Below are positions 19,113 through 28,988 of a stretch of 64,000 bases of DNA, in pieces (the stretch's first letter is position 1; each line of letters opens with the position of its first letter). Location of the stretch: contig CAWJXW010000010.1 of NCBI GenBank assembly GCA_963846925.1, positions 325,145 to 389,144 of the forward strand, in the 5' to 3' direction. The stretch is from JAQBQB01 sp963846925 (GTDB lineage Bacteria; Gemmatimonadota; Gemmatimonadetes; Gemmatimonadales; Gemmatimonadaceae). A program made the translations under genes and the position numbers. The notes below the pieces were generated by a model. The model was not told where the DNA came from. It did not search any database and worked only from the letters and a program-made list of their open reading frames with translations.

Positions 19113-21599
19113 CGGTCGACGCGCACGCCGAGGAACAGCATCGTGCCGATCTCGGGCGAATTCAGCATCTCGACGTGCTTCTTCCCGAGTCCGCACTGGC
19201 GATCCTCGGCGTAGATCGACGGGCGACCGCTGCGCGATCCAACCGTTCGGCGCGACCGTGCCCGCGCGGCAGCGAACAAGTTCTGGACGCTCAGGTTGAT
19301 CCGCGCGCCACTGTCCTTGAGCCGATAGCTGGCGCCGATGTCGAGGGTCGAGAAGCCCGGGATATGTCCGACGTTCACACCCGACAGGAAGTCGTACCCG
19401 CGTGACGAACCGGCCCGCCCAACTCGCGCTCAGGTCACGCGACCCCAACTCGGCGAACGTCATGCCCAACGTCGCCTTCGCCGTCGGGCTGTTGAACGCC
19501 GTCGCCTCGGCGGGATCGGTCGCCTTGCGTGAGATGTTGTCCACCTTCTGGATGCTCGTCGTGCCGTTGATGTCGATCGTCGGCGTGAGCAGATAACGAA
19601 GGCCGACGTCGGTGCCATGAATCTTGGCGCGCCCAACGTTGAAGTAGGTGAGAGGGATCTGCGGGCCGCCGGTCGCCCCGGTGATCTTGTCTCCCGTCAC
19701 CGCGTCGTACGCCGTCGTCGGGCCACCGGCGGATGCCGGCGTCGTGAAGTTCGCGATGATGACGAGCGGGCTCAGGAAGCGGTCGAAGATCGAGTAGTAC
19801 CCGGTCGCGTCGAGATAGAGCGATCCATTGATCACGCCCTTGTAGCCAAGCTCCCACGTGTTGTTCGTCTCCGGCGTGATCGGATCGATCGTGTTGACGA
19901 CGGTGCCGGCCGCGTTCTTGATGATGAAGCCGTCCTTGTTGCCGAACACGCCGACGAACGGCTGGAAGTCAGGATAGAAGAAACTCGTCTGCAGAATCGA
20001 CGGCGACTTGAACGCGCGGTTGTACGTGACCCGTATCGTCTGATCCGGCGTCGGGCTCACGAGAATGCCCGCCTTCGGGCTGAACTGCGCGTCGTAGAAG
20101 TCGTGTTTGTCGTAGCGGCCGGCGGCGATGAGCTTGAGCCAGTTGGTGATCGGCGCCTCGAGTTGGCCGTACACGCCCTTTTGGTTGATCGTGACGTCTT
20201 CGCCGGTCTTCCGATCGACCAGCCACTGCCGCATCGAGCTGACGTCGTCGTGGCGATACTGTCCGCCCCACGTGAACCGCGTGTCGTTCAGTTGGCCGAG
20301 GGTGAACGTGTTTTGCAGCTCGCCAGCCGTGAAGTTCGCCTTGTCCGGGAACGCCGAGAGAGATCGGACCGAGTCGTCGGTGATCGTCGGAAAGCGGAGG
20401 CGATTCTGCGCGAACCCGTTGAGCTGGTACGTGCTACCCGACCGCGATTCAATGTGATAGACCTGACCGAACCAATTGTTGTCGGTGTAGCGAAGTTGGC
20501 CGTGTCCGTACTTCCAATCCTTGATCTGATTCCGGCCGACGTTGGTGAGTCCGATCGTGTTGCTCTTGCTCATCCCGCCGGACAGCTCGAGGCGACCGCT
20601 CGGTCCAACTCCGTAATAGACGAGCGACCCTTCACCGCGCGCGACGTTCGTGTTGAAGTCGGCGCCGATTTCCTGCGACGGCGGTGCCGTCGTTGCGATC
20701 GGCGCGTAGACGTCGTGATTGTCCCAATCCTTCGCCGCCACGTACTCCGCCGACAGCTTGTAACCGAAGTGGTCGCCCGCGACGCCGGCCTGGCGCCCTT
20801 GAATGTCGTAGAAGTTGCGCGATCCGCCCGTCACCTCGAACGACGATCCCGGGAAAGCGCGCGGATCCTTGGTCGTGAGCGTGACGACGCCACCCGACGC
20901 GTCCGGTCCATACAGCGCCGAGCCAGGTCCGACCAGCACTTCGACCGACGCGATGTCGACCTTGGGGATCGTCGTGAACGAGCCGAGGGGCAGCCCGTTG
21001 TCCGGCATCACGGCGAGCCGCCCGTCCTCGAGCTGCAGCACGCGATTGTTGAACGCGCTGTTGAAACCACGCGCATTCACGGCCACCGACATGATTCCCA
21101 GCTGGATGTAGTCGAGCCCCTTGACCTGCTTGAGCGCGCCGCCGAACGAGTTGCCGACGCTGTTCTGAATCTCCTGGACATCGAGCCTCGTGACCGTCGC
21201 CGGCGCTTCCGTCACTTTCTCCGTGCGTCGCGATGCCGACACCACGACGCCCGACAGTTGGAGCGGCACGCGACCGAGCACGATCGAAACGTTGGTTGCT
21301 TCGTTCGCGCGCACGACGACGCCGGTCACGGTCACTGCCCGCTGTCCGAGGCGCTGCGCGCGTAGCTCGTACGTTCCAGGCGCAACACCGGTGATGACGA
21401 ATCGCCCCGATTCGTCGCTCCCCGCGCGCAGCGATTGTCCAACGACCGTTATCTGGGCGCCGGCGAGTGGGGCCTTGCCGGAATCCGTGACGGTTCCGGT
21501 GATCCGGCCGGTCTGGGCCGCAGCCATTGCCGGCTGGGCGACGGCCAGAAATGCGAGAATTGCCGAACAGCCGACGGCATCAAGCACGCGTCTCAACAT
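19109..21599 (-). CDS. TonB-dependent outer-membrane receptor, C-terminus frameshifted
   Basis: About 830 aa. ATG at 21599 with GGAGAG upstream, a signal peptide ending AMAAAQ, then a carboxypeptidase-regulatory-like domain (GRITGTVTDSGKAPLAGAQI) typical of SusC/Gemmatimonad receptors. The plug domain includes VTRLDVQEIQNSVGNSFGGALK and VEVLVGPGSALYGPDASGG, followed by a 22-strand-type barrel. The last approximately 100 residues are split by three shifts between 19400 and 19210 but end normally (GTMLFLGVRVDR). Substrate unknown; operon context suggests a hydrophobic ester or acid taken up and activated by the genes downstream. Confidence 0.93.
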
Positions 21600-21638
21600 G
21601 AGGGAGCTCTCCACGGGAGGGGCGGTGGGGGCGGTTGA

Positions 21639-21671
21639 TAATGCGTATAACCACCCCGCTAATACGTATAA
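21639..21671 (-). promoter_or_regulatory. Two CG-centred palindromes, probable LacI-family operators
   Basis: TAATGCGTATAA (21639-21650) and TAATACGTATAA (21660-21671) sit in two 21-bp direct repeats (21639-21659 and 21660-21680), i.e. spaced two helical turns. The core ATACGTAT is a perfect palindrome with the central CG that LacI-family regulators favour. They overlap the predicted -10/spacer and start region of the TonB operon, and a LacI-family gene lies just upstream. Confidence 0.6.
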
Positions 21672-21688
21672 GCAGCCCGCTTTGTCAA
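21659..21688 (-). promoter_or_regulatory. Sigma70-like promoter of the TonB/acyl-CoA operon
   Basis: On the minus strand TTGACA (21688-21683) is followed after 18 bp by TATTAG (21664-21659), with the receptor start codon at 21599. The -35 box is consensus, the -10 box weaker. The palindrome at 21660-21671 overlaps the -10 box. Confidence 0.55.
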
Positions 21689-21722
21689 GAGAGGCTTTCC
21701 CCGACACCCCCCACCCGGAGCG

Positions 21723-22292
21723 CTAACTCCAGCGCAACTCCCACTCGCAGTACGCGTCTCCCTCATGCTCGCAGCGCACGTGCGTGACCCGCACCTGCTT
21801 CCCTCCGGCCAGCTCGGTGGCGCGGCGCAGCCCGCCAGTCTGACGCCGACAGAACAGCGGTCCGATCGCCGGAAAGTCCACCAGCCGCGCGACCGCGCGC
21901 GACCCTTCCAGCTCCACCGGCACCATATCGCCCGGCGCATAGTACAGCCGAAAGAGCGACACCGACTGGGTGATGAACTCCATCGGAGACGACTTCCGCA
22001 GCAGGCCGCCGTACAACTGCTGCCCCAACGAGTCGATCGCAAAGGCGCCCGCCTCCTCCATCCAATCCGGGTCACGCCCCCGAAGCGTGTCGTCGGCCGA
22101 CCGCCACAGTGCGAGGAGATGTTCGTACGCCAGCTCGTCGGTCATCGCCGCTCGCTCGAGGCTCGCGCGCACGCCGGCGTCGAGCGTGCCTAGGATCGCG
22201 TCGAGAACCGCGGCGCCATACCTCTCGCGAATGAACGCGAACGTCGCATGCACCGTGGACCCGCGAGCTGTGGCGGTCGTTGCCGTTCTCAT
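21723..22292 (-). CDS. TIGR02265/DUF2378-like protein with V4R-type C-terminus
   Basis: 189 aa. The N-terminus (HATFAFIRERYGAAVLDAIL) and helical middle resemble the myxobacterial TIGR02265 family. The C-terminus VRCEHEGDAYCEWELRWS has the Cys-x-His-x-Gly ... Cys-x-Trp pattern of V4R/heme-NO-binding-like small-molecule domains, possibly metal-binding. Its ATG overlaps the LacI-family stop (ATGA), so the two are made together. It may sense a ligand or partner the regulator; no enzymatic motif is visible. Confidence 0.6.
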   Translation of the reverse strand: MRTATTATARGSTVHATFAFIRERYGAAVLDAILGTLDAGVRASLERAAMTDELAYEHLLALWRSADDTLRGRDPDWMEEAGAFAIDSLGQQLYGGLLRKSSPMEFITQSVSLFRLYYAPGDMVPVELEGSRAVARLVDFPAIGPLFCRRQTGGLRRATELAGGKQVRVTHVRCEHEGDAYCEWELRWS

Positions 22293-23362
22293 GATTCCAC
22301 CGATGGAGGAGCGGTACTTCCGCGCGCGACGAGGCGAGCGCTCAATGGCTTCGCCGGGCCACGCGGAGCGTCACCTTCGACCAATCTGATCAGGGTGCGC
22401 GCGGCTCGTGCGCCCAACTCCCGCGCGCGGATGTGCACCGTCGTGAGCTCGGGCGTCACCAGGCGCGCCGTCTCGATGTCGTCGCACCCGCAGATCGACA
22501 TCGCGTGCGGCACACGAACCCCCGTCTCGACGCACGCCTTGAGCGCGCCGAGCGCCACGAGATCGTTCGTACAAAACACCGCCGTCGGCCGGTCGCGCTC
22601 GGCCAGCAACGCGCGCATCGCCGTTCTTCCACCCTCGACCGTCGGCGGCGTGCGACGCAGATGATCCGATGCGATGCGTCCGTTCCCTCCTCCGACGCCG
22701 TCGCGGATGGCGCGCACAAAGCCTCGCTCCCGCATTCGGAAAGCCCAGAGATCGCTCGCCGGTCCGATCAATCCGATGCGCCGATGCCCCAACTCGAGCA
22801 AGTGGTTGGCGGCGAGTCGCCCTGCCCCGACGGCATCGCTCATTACCGAGAGGTAGACCTCCGACGGCTCGTCGATCAATACGGCGTTGAGGTCGGCGAG
22901 CGCCAGCGCGTCGAGCGACGCGGCACCGACAGCGTCGATGATGATGCCGTCGATCTGCCGCGCCCGCAGCGCTTCGGCGTGTCGCGTCGCTTCGACCTCG
23001 ACCGCGTTGCACAACAGGACGGCGTAGCCTTCGTCGGCCGCCACGCGCTCGACGCCGGCCACGACGTCGACGAAGAACGGATTGTGGAGATCCGGGACGA
23101 TGATGCCGAGCGAATACGAGCGACTCTGCACGAGCCCCCGCGCGATCACGTTCGGCCGATACCCGAGTTCCTCGGCCGCGCGGAGAATCCGGCTTCGCGT
23201 CGCCTCGGAAACGCGAACCGACTGACTTCCGCCGATCACCATCGACACGAGCGGCTGCGACACGCCCGCGCGCTGCGCGACGTCATGCATCGTGACGCGC
23301 GACGAGCGGGCCGCGGCGACGCGGGAGGCGTTGCTCGCTGGGCGCCCCGAATCAGCTGGCAT
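22289..23362 (-). CDS. LacI-family transcriptional regulator
   Basis: About 357 aa from ATG 23362 (later in-frame ATG at 23290 also possible). N-terminal helix-turn-helix VTMHDVAQRAGVSQPLVSMV with hinge helix RILRAAEELGYRPNVIARGL, then a periplasmic-binding-like sugar domain (YSLGIIVPDLHNPFFVDVVA ... LGHRRIGLIGP ... FCTNDLVALGAL). Expected dimeric repressor released by a ligand, acting on CG-centred palindromes such as those at 21639-21671. Translationally coupled to the V4R-like gene. Confidence 0.92.
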   Translation of the reverse strand: MPADSGRPASNASRVAAARSSRVTMHDVAQRAGVSQPLVSMVIGGSQSVRVSEATRSRILRAAEELGYRPNVIARGLVQSRSYSLGIIVPDLHNPFFVDVVAGVERVAADEGYAVLLCNAVEVEATRHAEALRARQIDGIIIDAVGAASLDALALADLNAVLIDEPSEVYLSVMSDAVGAGRLAANHLLELGHRRIGLIGPASDLWAFRMRERGFVRAIRDGVGGGNGRIASDHLRRTPPTVEGGRTAMRALLAERDRPTAVFCTNDLVALGALKACVETGVRVPHAMSICGCDDIETARLVTPELTTVHIRARELGARAARTLIRLVEGDAPRGPAKPLSARLVARGSTAPPSVES

Positions 23363-23566
23363 GTCGCATCGCGTCGGGAAGCATGCTCTATCGTAACACG
23401 TCGCGGGCTTGCACACAGCAGGACCTCGCACCGAAGGCCGTGCGTTTCATCAGGGATCCCGGCGAATTTGCTCGTCGTCGCGATTGGCAAACTGGCAAAC
23501 AACAAATAATCGTCGTTCGCGACGAGTCAGACCGCTGTCGGAGCTTCGTTCGCGTCGCGGCGACGC

Positions 23567-23998
23567 TCATTGTGTTCTCCGTCCGCCTGGCTGAGGGTGG
23601 TCATCCTGATTCAGGAGATTTCGCACCATGTCCGCTCCGACGAGATCGCTGAGGATCTCGACGATGGCGACCAACAGCGCTTCGACGGCCGCGCCCGCGC
23701 TGACCGCCCCATGCCCTTCGACGGCCGTGATGACGTCCAGGCGAATTCCAGACGCGTCGGCGCGGCGAATGTTCTTCAACAACGGGTGCTGCGCCTCCGC
23801 CTGCGCTAGCGCCCGCGCGAGCAACGCGTGGTACCCGTCCTCGCCGACCGAGCGGCGAAGAGTCTCCGATACGCGCGCCCACGCTCGCTGCATCGCCGCG
23901 GCGCGGCTGGCCACGTCCGTGGTGTCGGCCGCTTCGCGTTCCAACAGATACCGAGCGAGTTCACGCGCGGCTGGTGCAGCTGGTTCCGGGGTCGTCAT
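23567..23998 (-). CDS. Hypothetical protein, 143 aa
   Basis: MTTPEPAAPAARELARYLLE; largely alpha-helical, with RVSETLRRSVGEDGYHALLA and AVEALLVAIVEILSDLVGAD. Starts at 23998 or at an ATG 33 nt upstream; the latter lacks a better site. No domain recognised. It lies downstream of the GAF histidine kinase on the same strand (about 90 nt) and could be its partner. Confidence 0.6.
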   Translation of the reverse strand: MTTPEPAAPAARELARYLLEREAADTTDVASRAAAMQRAWARVSETLRRSVGEDGYHALLARALAQAEAQHPLLKNIRRADASGIRLDVITAVEGHGAVSAGAAVEALLVAIVEILSDLVGADMVRNLLNQDDHPQPGGRRTQ

Positions 23999-24089
23999 CC
24001 CGATGTGCCCTTCTCCGTGTGGCGCCGGCATCGCGCACGACGAAATTATTCGGGTCGCGGCGCACCAGCCATCGCACGAACGGGGACGA

Positions 24090-25490
24090 TCAGCTGGCGC
24101 GGGGAAGCGTCAATGTGAACCGGGAGCCGGCACCGAGCGTGCTCTCGACCGCGAGATCGCCCTTCATTCCGCGCGCGAGGTCGCGGCTGATCGCCAAGCC
24201 AAGGCCGACGCCGCCCTGCCGGTCGCGACGACCGTTCTCGAGTTGGACGAACGGCTCGAAGATCGCCCCCAACTTCTCTCTCGGAATTCCGGGGCCGGCG
24301 TCCGACACGTGAATGCGGACGACATCGGGGCCCGCGGTGGAGCTGAGCACGACGCCTCCAGCTCCGGTGGGCGAGTACTTCACCGCATTCGTCACCAGAT
24401 TCACCAGTATCTGCCGGACCCGGACATGGTCGGCCCGCACCGCTGCGTCGTCGTCGCTCGGCTGCACGCGAAGCTCGAGGTCCTTGCCGGCGGCGGCGCC
24501 GGCGAGCATGTCAGCCACCTCGCGCACGAGGGACCCGACCGGGAGCCGCGCGAGCTGGTAATCGGTGTGACCGGTCTCGGAGCGTACGTATTGGAGAATT
24601 CCAGAAATCAGCGCGACCAGATGCTGCTGATTGCATTTGATGCGCTCGAGGTCCGCCCGCTGTTCCGAAGTCACGGGTCCGTGCAGCTCCATCTCCATGA
24701 TGTCGGCGTATCCGCCGATGGCATTGAGCGGCGAGAGCAGCTCGTGGGTCATGTTGCCGAGGAACGCGGACTTCGCCCGATTCGCCGCGTCGGCCGCCTC
24801 GCGGAGCTCATCGGCCTGGGTGAAGAGGCGGGCATGGTCCAGCGCGATCGCGCAGCGCTCGGCGAGCTCCGACGCCAGAGTGATCTCGTCGTCGGACAAA
24901 GGCGCATCGCCTTCTCGCGTGACAAACGTGATTGCGCCGAGGCACCTGTCACCGACGAGGAGCGGAACGACCAGCAAAGCGCCGAAGCCGAGCTTGCGGA
25001 GCAGCTCGAGGTTCTTCGCTCCGTGGGCTGCGACGATGAGCGCGGGGGCCGAATCCTCGGTGATGACCCTCGGCTCCCGTCTGGAAAGCCGCGCCGCGTT
25101 TAGTGCGCCCGACGTGTCGCTCGTCGCCGGATTCCACGCATCCTCGAGAGCAAGCGCCAGGGCTTCCTTTGCCGGATCGGGGTGGGCGACGGCGAGGCGA
25201 TGGATGGCGCCACTCGGTTCGACGAGATCCACAATGCACCACGACCCGTCGCGCGGTAGCGCCGATCGCCGAACGATCTCACGAATTGCGCCCCGGTCGA
25301 GCGCCATCGCGAGATCGCGCCCCGCCGACGCCAGGAATTTCGCCCGCCCCTCCGCCGCCACCGCCCGATTGGCGGCATCGCGTTCGCGCAGGGCGCCGAG
25401 CAGCAATCGTTCGGCGACAGCGAGTTGCCGGAGCCTCGCCTTCTCGCTTGCCTCGAAGTTGTGGCTCTCGATGCGACCGCTCGGAGGCAT
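24090..25490 (-). CDS. GAF-domain sensor histidine kinase
   Basis: 466 aa, soluble. An N-terminal coiled segment is followed by a GAF domain (about residues 60-235, including GFGALLVVPLLVGDRCLGAI), then HisKA with FLGNMTHELLSPLNAIGGYA (phospho-His), and HATPase with NLVTNAVKYSPTG, DAGPGIPREKLGAIFEPF and GGVGLGLAISRDLARGM. No transmembrane segment, so it senses a cytoplasmic signal. No response regulator adjacent: the only same-strand neighbour is the 143-aa helical protein. Confidence 0.9.
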   Translation of the reverse strand: MPPSGRIESHNFEASEKARLRQLAVAERLLLGALRERDAANRAVAAEGRAKFLASAGRDLAMALDRGAIREIVRRSALPRDGSWCIVDLVEPSGAIHRLAVAHPDPAKEALALALEDAWNPATSDTSGALNAARLSRREPRVITEDSAPALIVAAHGAKNLELLRKLGFGALLVVPLLVGDRCLGAITFVTREGDAPLSDDEITLASELAERCAIALDHARLFTQADELREAADAANRAKSAFLGNMTHELLSPLNAIGGYADIMEMELHGPVTSEQRADLERIKCNQQHLVALISGILQYVRSETGHTDYQLARLPVGSLVREVADMLAGAAAGKDLELRVQPSDDDAAVRADHVRVRQILVNLVTNAVKYSPTGAGGVVLSSTAGPDVVRIHVSDAGPGIPREKLGAIFEPFVQLENGRRDRQGGVGLGLAISRDLARGMKGDLAVESTLGAGSRFTLTLPRAS

Positions 25491-25808
25491 GGGACTGCGC
25501 TCGCCGGGATCGGCGACGCCGGCAGTCCGTAACGCTGGGGCTTCCGCGTGAACGCGATTCTATCCGGTGCGACGGAGAGCATAGGGTGTCCCGTGGAAAG
25601 ACCAACGCGGAGGTTCTGGCTGCGACGGGCTCATCGGACGGCGACATCTCGCGAACAATACGCTCGCCGCCTGAGGACGGTCGTCAGGAAAGTGCTAGAA
25701 CCCCTGTCAGGGGATCCCCTTGTTCCACGTACCGACTGGGCATCCACGCGCCGGACCATCCCTTGGACCGACGCTCGGCACGCGGCGATGAGGACTAGTC
25801 GGAGCGCC

Positions 25809-27515
25809 TCACGGCCACGTGAAGATCGTTGACGGCGCCGCCCCGCTGCGCCCGCGCGCCACGTCATCCGGCTCGCGCCAGAACCTTCGCGTCCAAAAGC
25901 CGGTCAGGCGAATTTCCCCGCGCGCGTGCGCGTCGGGGCTCACCGGCACGGCGACGTCCAAGCGCCACAGCCGTTGTGACTGTGGCGGGAAGGCCGCCAG
26001 GAGTCCCACGCCAATCCCGACCTTCACGCTGCTGTTCACGCCGAACGGTGCATCGCCCGCCCCGACCCGGCCGGCGTCGACGAAGCTCGCGAGACCCAGC
26101 GCGTCGTGCGACGTAAATCCGCCGATCGACCAGCGTTCTTCGAGGCGCGCGACGCCGCGCACCGCGCCGGCATCGCTCGATGCGGAGTAGCCCCGCACGC
26201 CGCCCTGCCGGTCGCCAAGCGCGAGTTGGAACGGCACACGCTCGCCTCGCTCGCCGGAAAATTCGAGACTGCCAATGACGACGTGCGCCGCGGCAGGCTT
26301 GAAGTACCAGGCCAATCGTCCGCTGCAGATCATGGAATCCCAGTCGCCCGTGCGTCGGTCGTCGCGCGCTTCACCGTCGATGCGCACGGCACCGAACGAC
26401 GTTGGCGACCCGATCCCCGCGTAGAAGTCGACCGAGACGAACAGGTCGTCGTCGGTATTTCCGAATCCACGAACCGTCCGCCCAATCAGCACGCCGGACT
26501 GCGCGCCGAGGGCCACGTCCTGCGCGGCGGTGAGCGCATCGAATCCGCGCACCGTCATGAACGACAGCGCGCGGACGCCGGCGACGCCGTTGACGCGCAG
26601 GTTTCGGTACGGAGAAACGGAATCCACGAGTCGAGGACCGACAGCGACGAGTCCGGAGTCCGAGATCACGACGAATCGGTTTGTCGGTGTCACATCCTCG
26701 TGCGTGACGAGAGTGCCGACAAACGCGCTGCGACGCCCCAGCCCGAGGCGGCGGACGCCGCCGATGTCCCAGAACCGACGCCGCACGTTGAGCGACAGCG
26801 CGTCGCCGTCGGGAACGCGGAAGGACACATAGCGGTCGATGTCGCTGCGGCCCACGTGCCACGCGGTTCGCTGGAGGTCGGTGAAGAACTTGTGTCCGAA
26901 CGCCACGGTCAGCTCTCCGCCGAGCGGCGCGCGCTCCGCCACGAGCGCGAACGTGTAGGGCTCCCCGAGCACCTGGTTCGCCACGGAGTACACGCCGAAG
27001 CCGGTGCGATACGCCAATCCGCGCTCGACACTCGCCGCCAGGTAAAGTCCCTGACCGCCGACGTTGCCGTTGCCGAAGCGGACCAGCGACGGATGCGTGC
27101 CTCGTAACCGAAGGTCGAGCACCGTCGGGAGCTCGTCGATCGTCTCGACGGCGATGCGCACGCCAGCCCCGGTGTCCGGCAGGACCCGTACGCTGGCGTC
27201 GGCAAGAAAGGGTTGCAGGCGCAGGATGCGCTCCGACTCCGCCCGCTGTCGCTCGGTGCACGGCTGCCCAATCGAGAGGAGCAGGAAGCGGCCGATCGTT
27301 GCCGCTTTCGACGTCGTGGAGAGCAATCCCACGGCGCGCGCCACACCGCGCAATTGCTGCGGAACGGCGAGGAACGATGGATCGCGCGGCGTGATGGCGA
27401 TCGAGGTCACGACCTTGCCGTCGCATGCGCCTTCGGGGGCGGGGCTCGCGCGCTGCGCGGCCGCGTGCGCAGCGGCGATCGAGAGGATCACGGCGCCACG
27501 CTTCACCGTTTCCAT
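25809..27515 (-). CDS. Omp85/BamA-like outer-membrane beta-barrel protein
   Basis: 568 aa. Short signal peptide (GAVILSIAAAHAAAQ), then a region resembling a POTRA domain (ILRLQPFLADASVRVLPDTG, IAVETIDELPTVLDL) and a long barrel rich in alternating aromatic strands. The late motif GDRQGGVRGYSAS resembles the VRGY loop-6 motif of Omp85/TpsB proteins, and it ends with a terminal barrel strand. Probably an outer-membrane insertase- or secretion-type barrel of the single-POTRA kind. No partner exoprotein is adjacent. Confidence 0.75.
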   Translation of the reverse strand: METVKRGAVILSIAAAHAAAQRASPAPEGACDGKVVTSIAITPRDPSFLAVPQQLRGVARAVGLLSTTSKAATIGRFLLLSIGQPCTERQRAESERILRLQPFLADASVRVLPDTGAGVRIAVETIDELPTVLDLRLRGTHPSLVRFGNGNVGGQGLYLAASVERGLAYRTGFGVYSVANQVLGEPYTFALVAERAPLGGELTVAFGHKFFTDLQRTAWHVGRSDIDRYVSFRVPDGDALSLNVRRRFWDIGGVRRLGLGRRSAFVGTLVTHEDVTPTNRFVVISDSGLVAVGPRLVDSVSPYRNLRVNGVAGVRALSFMTVRGFDALTAAQDVALGAQSGVLIGRTVRGFGNTDDDLFVSVDFYAGIGSPTSFGAVRIDGEARDDRRTGDWDSMICSGRLAWYFKPAAAHVVIGSLEFSGERGERVPFQLALGDRQGGVRGYSASSDAGAVRGVARLEERWSIGGFTSHDALGLASFVDAGRVGAGDAPFGVNSSVKVGIGVGLLAAFPPQSQRLWRLDVAVPVSPDAHARGEIRLTGFWTRRFWREPDDVARGRSGAAPSTIFTWP

Positions 27516-27544
27516 ATCATGGCTCTCTATGCCGCTAATACGAA

Positions 27545-27572
27545 CCCCGCAGCGACGAGCATCGCTGCGGGG
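27545..27572 (-). terminator. 11-bp perfect hairpin
   Basis: CCCCGCAGCGA pairs with TCGCTGCGGGG around CGAGCA. It lies between the stop of the Gln-rich protein gene (27659) and the start of the barrel gene (27515), both on the minus strand. No T-run follows, so it may be a terminator or an RNA-processing/attenuation stem. Confidence 0.5.
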
Positions 27573-27658
27573 TGAGATGTCGGGACCGGCTCCCGCATCG
27601 GGTCGCCGGTGTCAACAATCGATTCGCGGCACAGTTCCATCGAAGAGTGCGACGACCG

Positions 27659-28394
27659 TCACTGCATCGCCTTGAGCCCGAGGATGGTAATCAGCAGGCC
27701 GGCCAGAATGGCGGGGGTTCCGTTCTGCACCGCCCCGTATCGGTATCGACTGTTGTATCCGTCGTCGTACCCCCGACGGAAGCCCTCACGGAAATAGTAG
27801 TTGTAGTCGGACTGGTCGACGTACCTTCCGTCGTAACCGAAGTTCGCGTCCCGGTATCCGAAGGAAGCCTGGTACGACGGCCGCCTGCGGTCCTCGCGGT
27901 CGGCCTGGCCGGCGCGAAAGCCCTGCGATAGCCCTCCCGGACCGCCTGGCGCAGCACGTCGGCGCCATACTGGTTGGTCTGACGCCGGTTGCCGCCGACG
28001 ACATAGACATACGTATGCGGCGTGGTCACGTACGGGTCGTGCGCGTAATCGCGCGGCGTCTGGAGTCGCTGCTGCTGCTGGCGCAACGTGGCGGCGTATT
28101 CCTCCTGCGCGCGCGCCTGAGCGAGTCGCTTCTGCTCCTGGAGCTGCGCCGCTTGCTGCTGGGCGACGCGAACCTGCTCGTCCAGACGCCGCTTGTACTC
28201 GTCTGCGCGCTGCTGCTCTTGTCGCGCACGCTGCTGCTGTTCCTGCTGTGGGACTTCCTTGTCGCGGTTTCTTGTTCTTGTCTTCCTGCTTCTGCTTCTG
28301 CTTCTCCTGTCCCCGACCCTGTGCGCTACAGCGCCGCATTGCCACCGACGGTCAGAAGGAGGAATGCCGCGCCGGCCACTCGTAAGCGCCTCAT
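27659..28394 (-). CDS. Secreted Gln-rich coiled-coil protein, frame broken
   Basis: About 245 aa when joined. ATG 28394 has GGAGG seven bases upstream; MRRLRVAGAAFLLLTVGGNA is a signal peptide. Then a Lys/Gln-rich segment (GQEKQKQKQEDKNKK), a long Gln-rich coiled coil (VPQQEQQQRARQEQQRADE ... QVRVAQQQAAQLQEQ), a Tyr/Gly/Arg-rich segment (YQASFGYRDANFGYDGRYVD) and a C-terminal hydrophobic stretch AILAGLLITILGL. Shifts near 28330, 28270 and 27915 break the frame. No known function; a periplasmic or envelope-spanning structural protein is plausible. Confidence 0.65.
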
Positions 28395-28797
28395 CGTCGT
28401 ACCTCCAGTTGGAGCATAATCCGCGAAGCGCCGGCGACGCTGTCTGGAATGACTGCGCTCGAAGCACCGCGGTCCGTATGTGTATGACTGATTCCAGCCG
28501 TTGCTGCGTGCGCGGCGGCGACGGCCGTCACCGCCGAACCGCGTTGCGGCTGACCTTGGCATCGCAAGTCCGATGCCGACTTAAGGACACCGCGCTGCTG
28601 ATCGCCGCGGACCGCGCATCGTGTCAGGCGTTTGCCCATGAGCAATACCGGCACACGACTACACGAGTGCAGACACTGCCCCGACTTCGCGCCACCCCCC
28701 GCGACGACATACTGAAGCATCGTGGACTCTCCGCAACACGTGCTTTTTAACAATTGGATTAGTGGTCGCGCAATTGCTGCCACGACGAGGAGACACT
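28395..28797. other. Divergent intergenic region, no gene seen
   Basis: About 400 nt between divergent small envelope genes. Two CAATTG hexamers occur at about 28751 and 28770, close to the lmo0937-like start. No supported gene, RNA or repeat. Confidence 0.4.
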
Positions 28798-28947
28798 ATG
28801 CTGATGACGCTGATCGTGGTCCTGCTTGCCCTCTGGCTTCTCGGCGTAGTGACCTCGTACACGATGGGCGGGCTCATTCACCTCCTTCTGGTCATCGCGC
28901 TCATCGTTGTTGTCATGCGCGTGATCCAGGGGCGAAGGGTCGTCTAG
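28798..28947 (+). CDS. lmo0937-family small membrane protein (49 aa)
   Basis: MLMTLIVVLLALWLLGVVTS, short turn TMGGLIH, second helix LLLVIALIVVVMRVI and a basic end, matching the widespread two-helix lmo0937 family. GAGGAG lies eight bases before the ATG. Function unknown; often stress-induced in other bacteria. 41 nt before the ABC exporter, same strand. Confidence 0.85.
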   Translation: MLMTLIVVLLALWLLGVVTSYTMGGLIHLLLVIALIVVVMRVIQGRRVV

Positions 28948-28988
28948 ACGAATCGCGGACTATCTCGCGATCGCCACGGTGAACAGCG

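Noticed and set aside
19617..21365. Long plus-strand ORF over the TonB receptor
   Set aside because: Antisense shadow in a high-GC gene; the minus strand has plug and barrel motifs.
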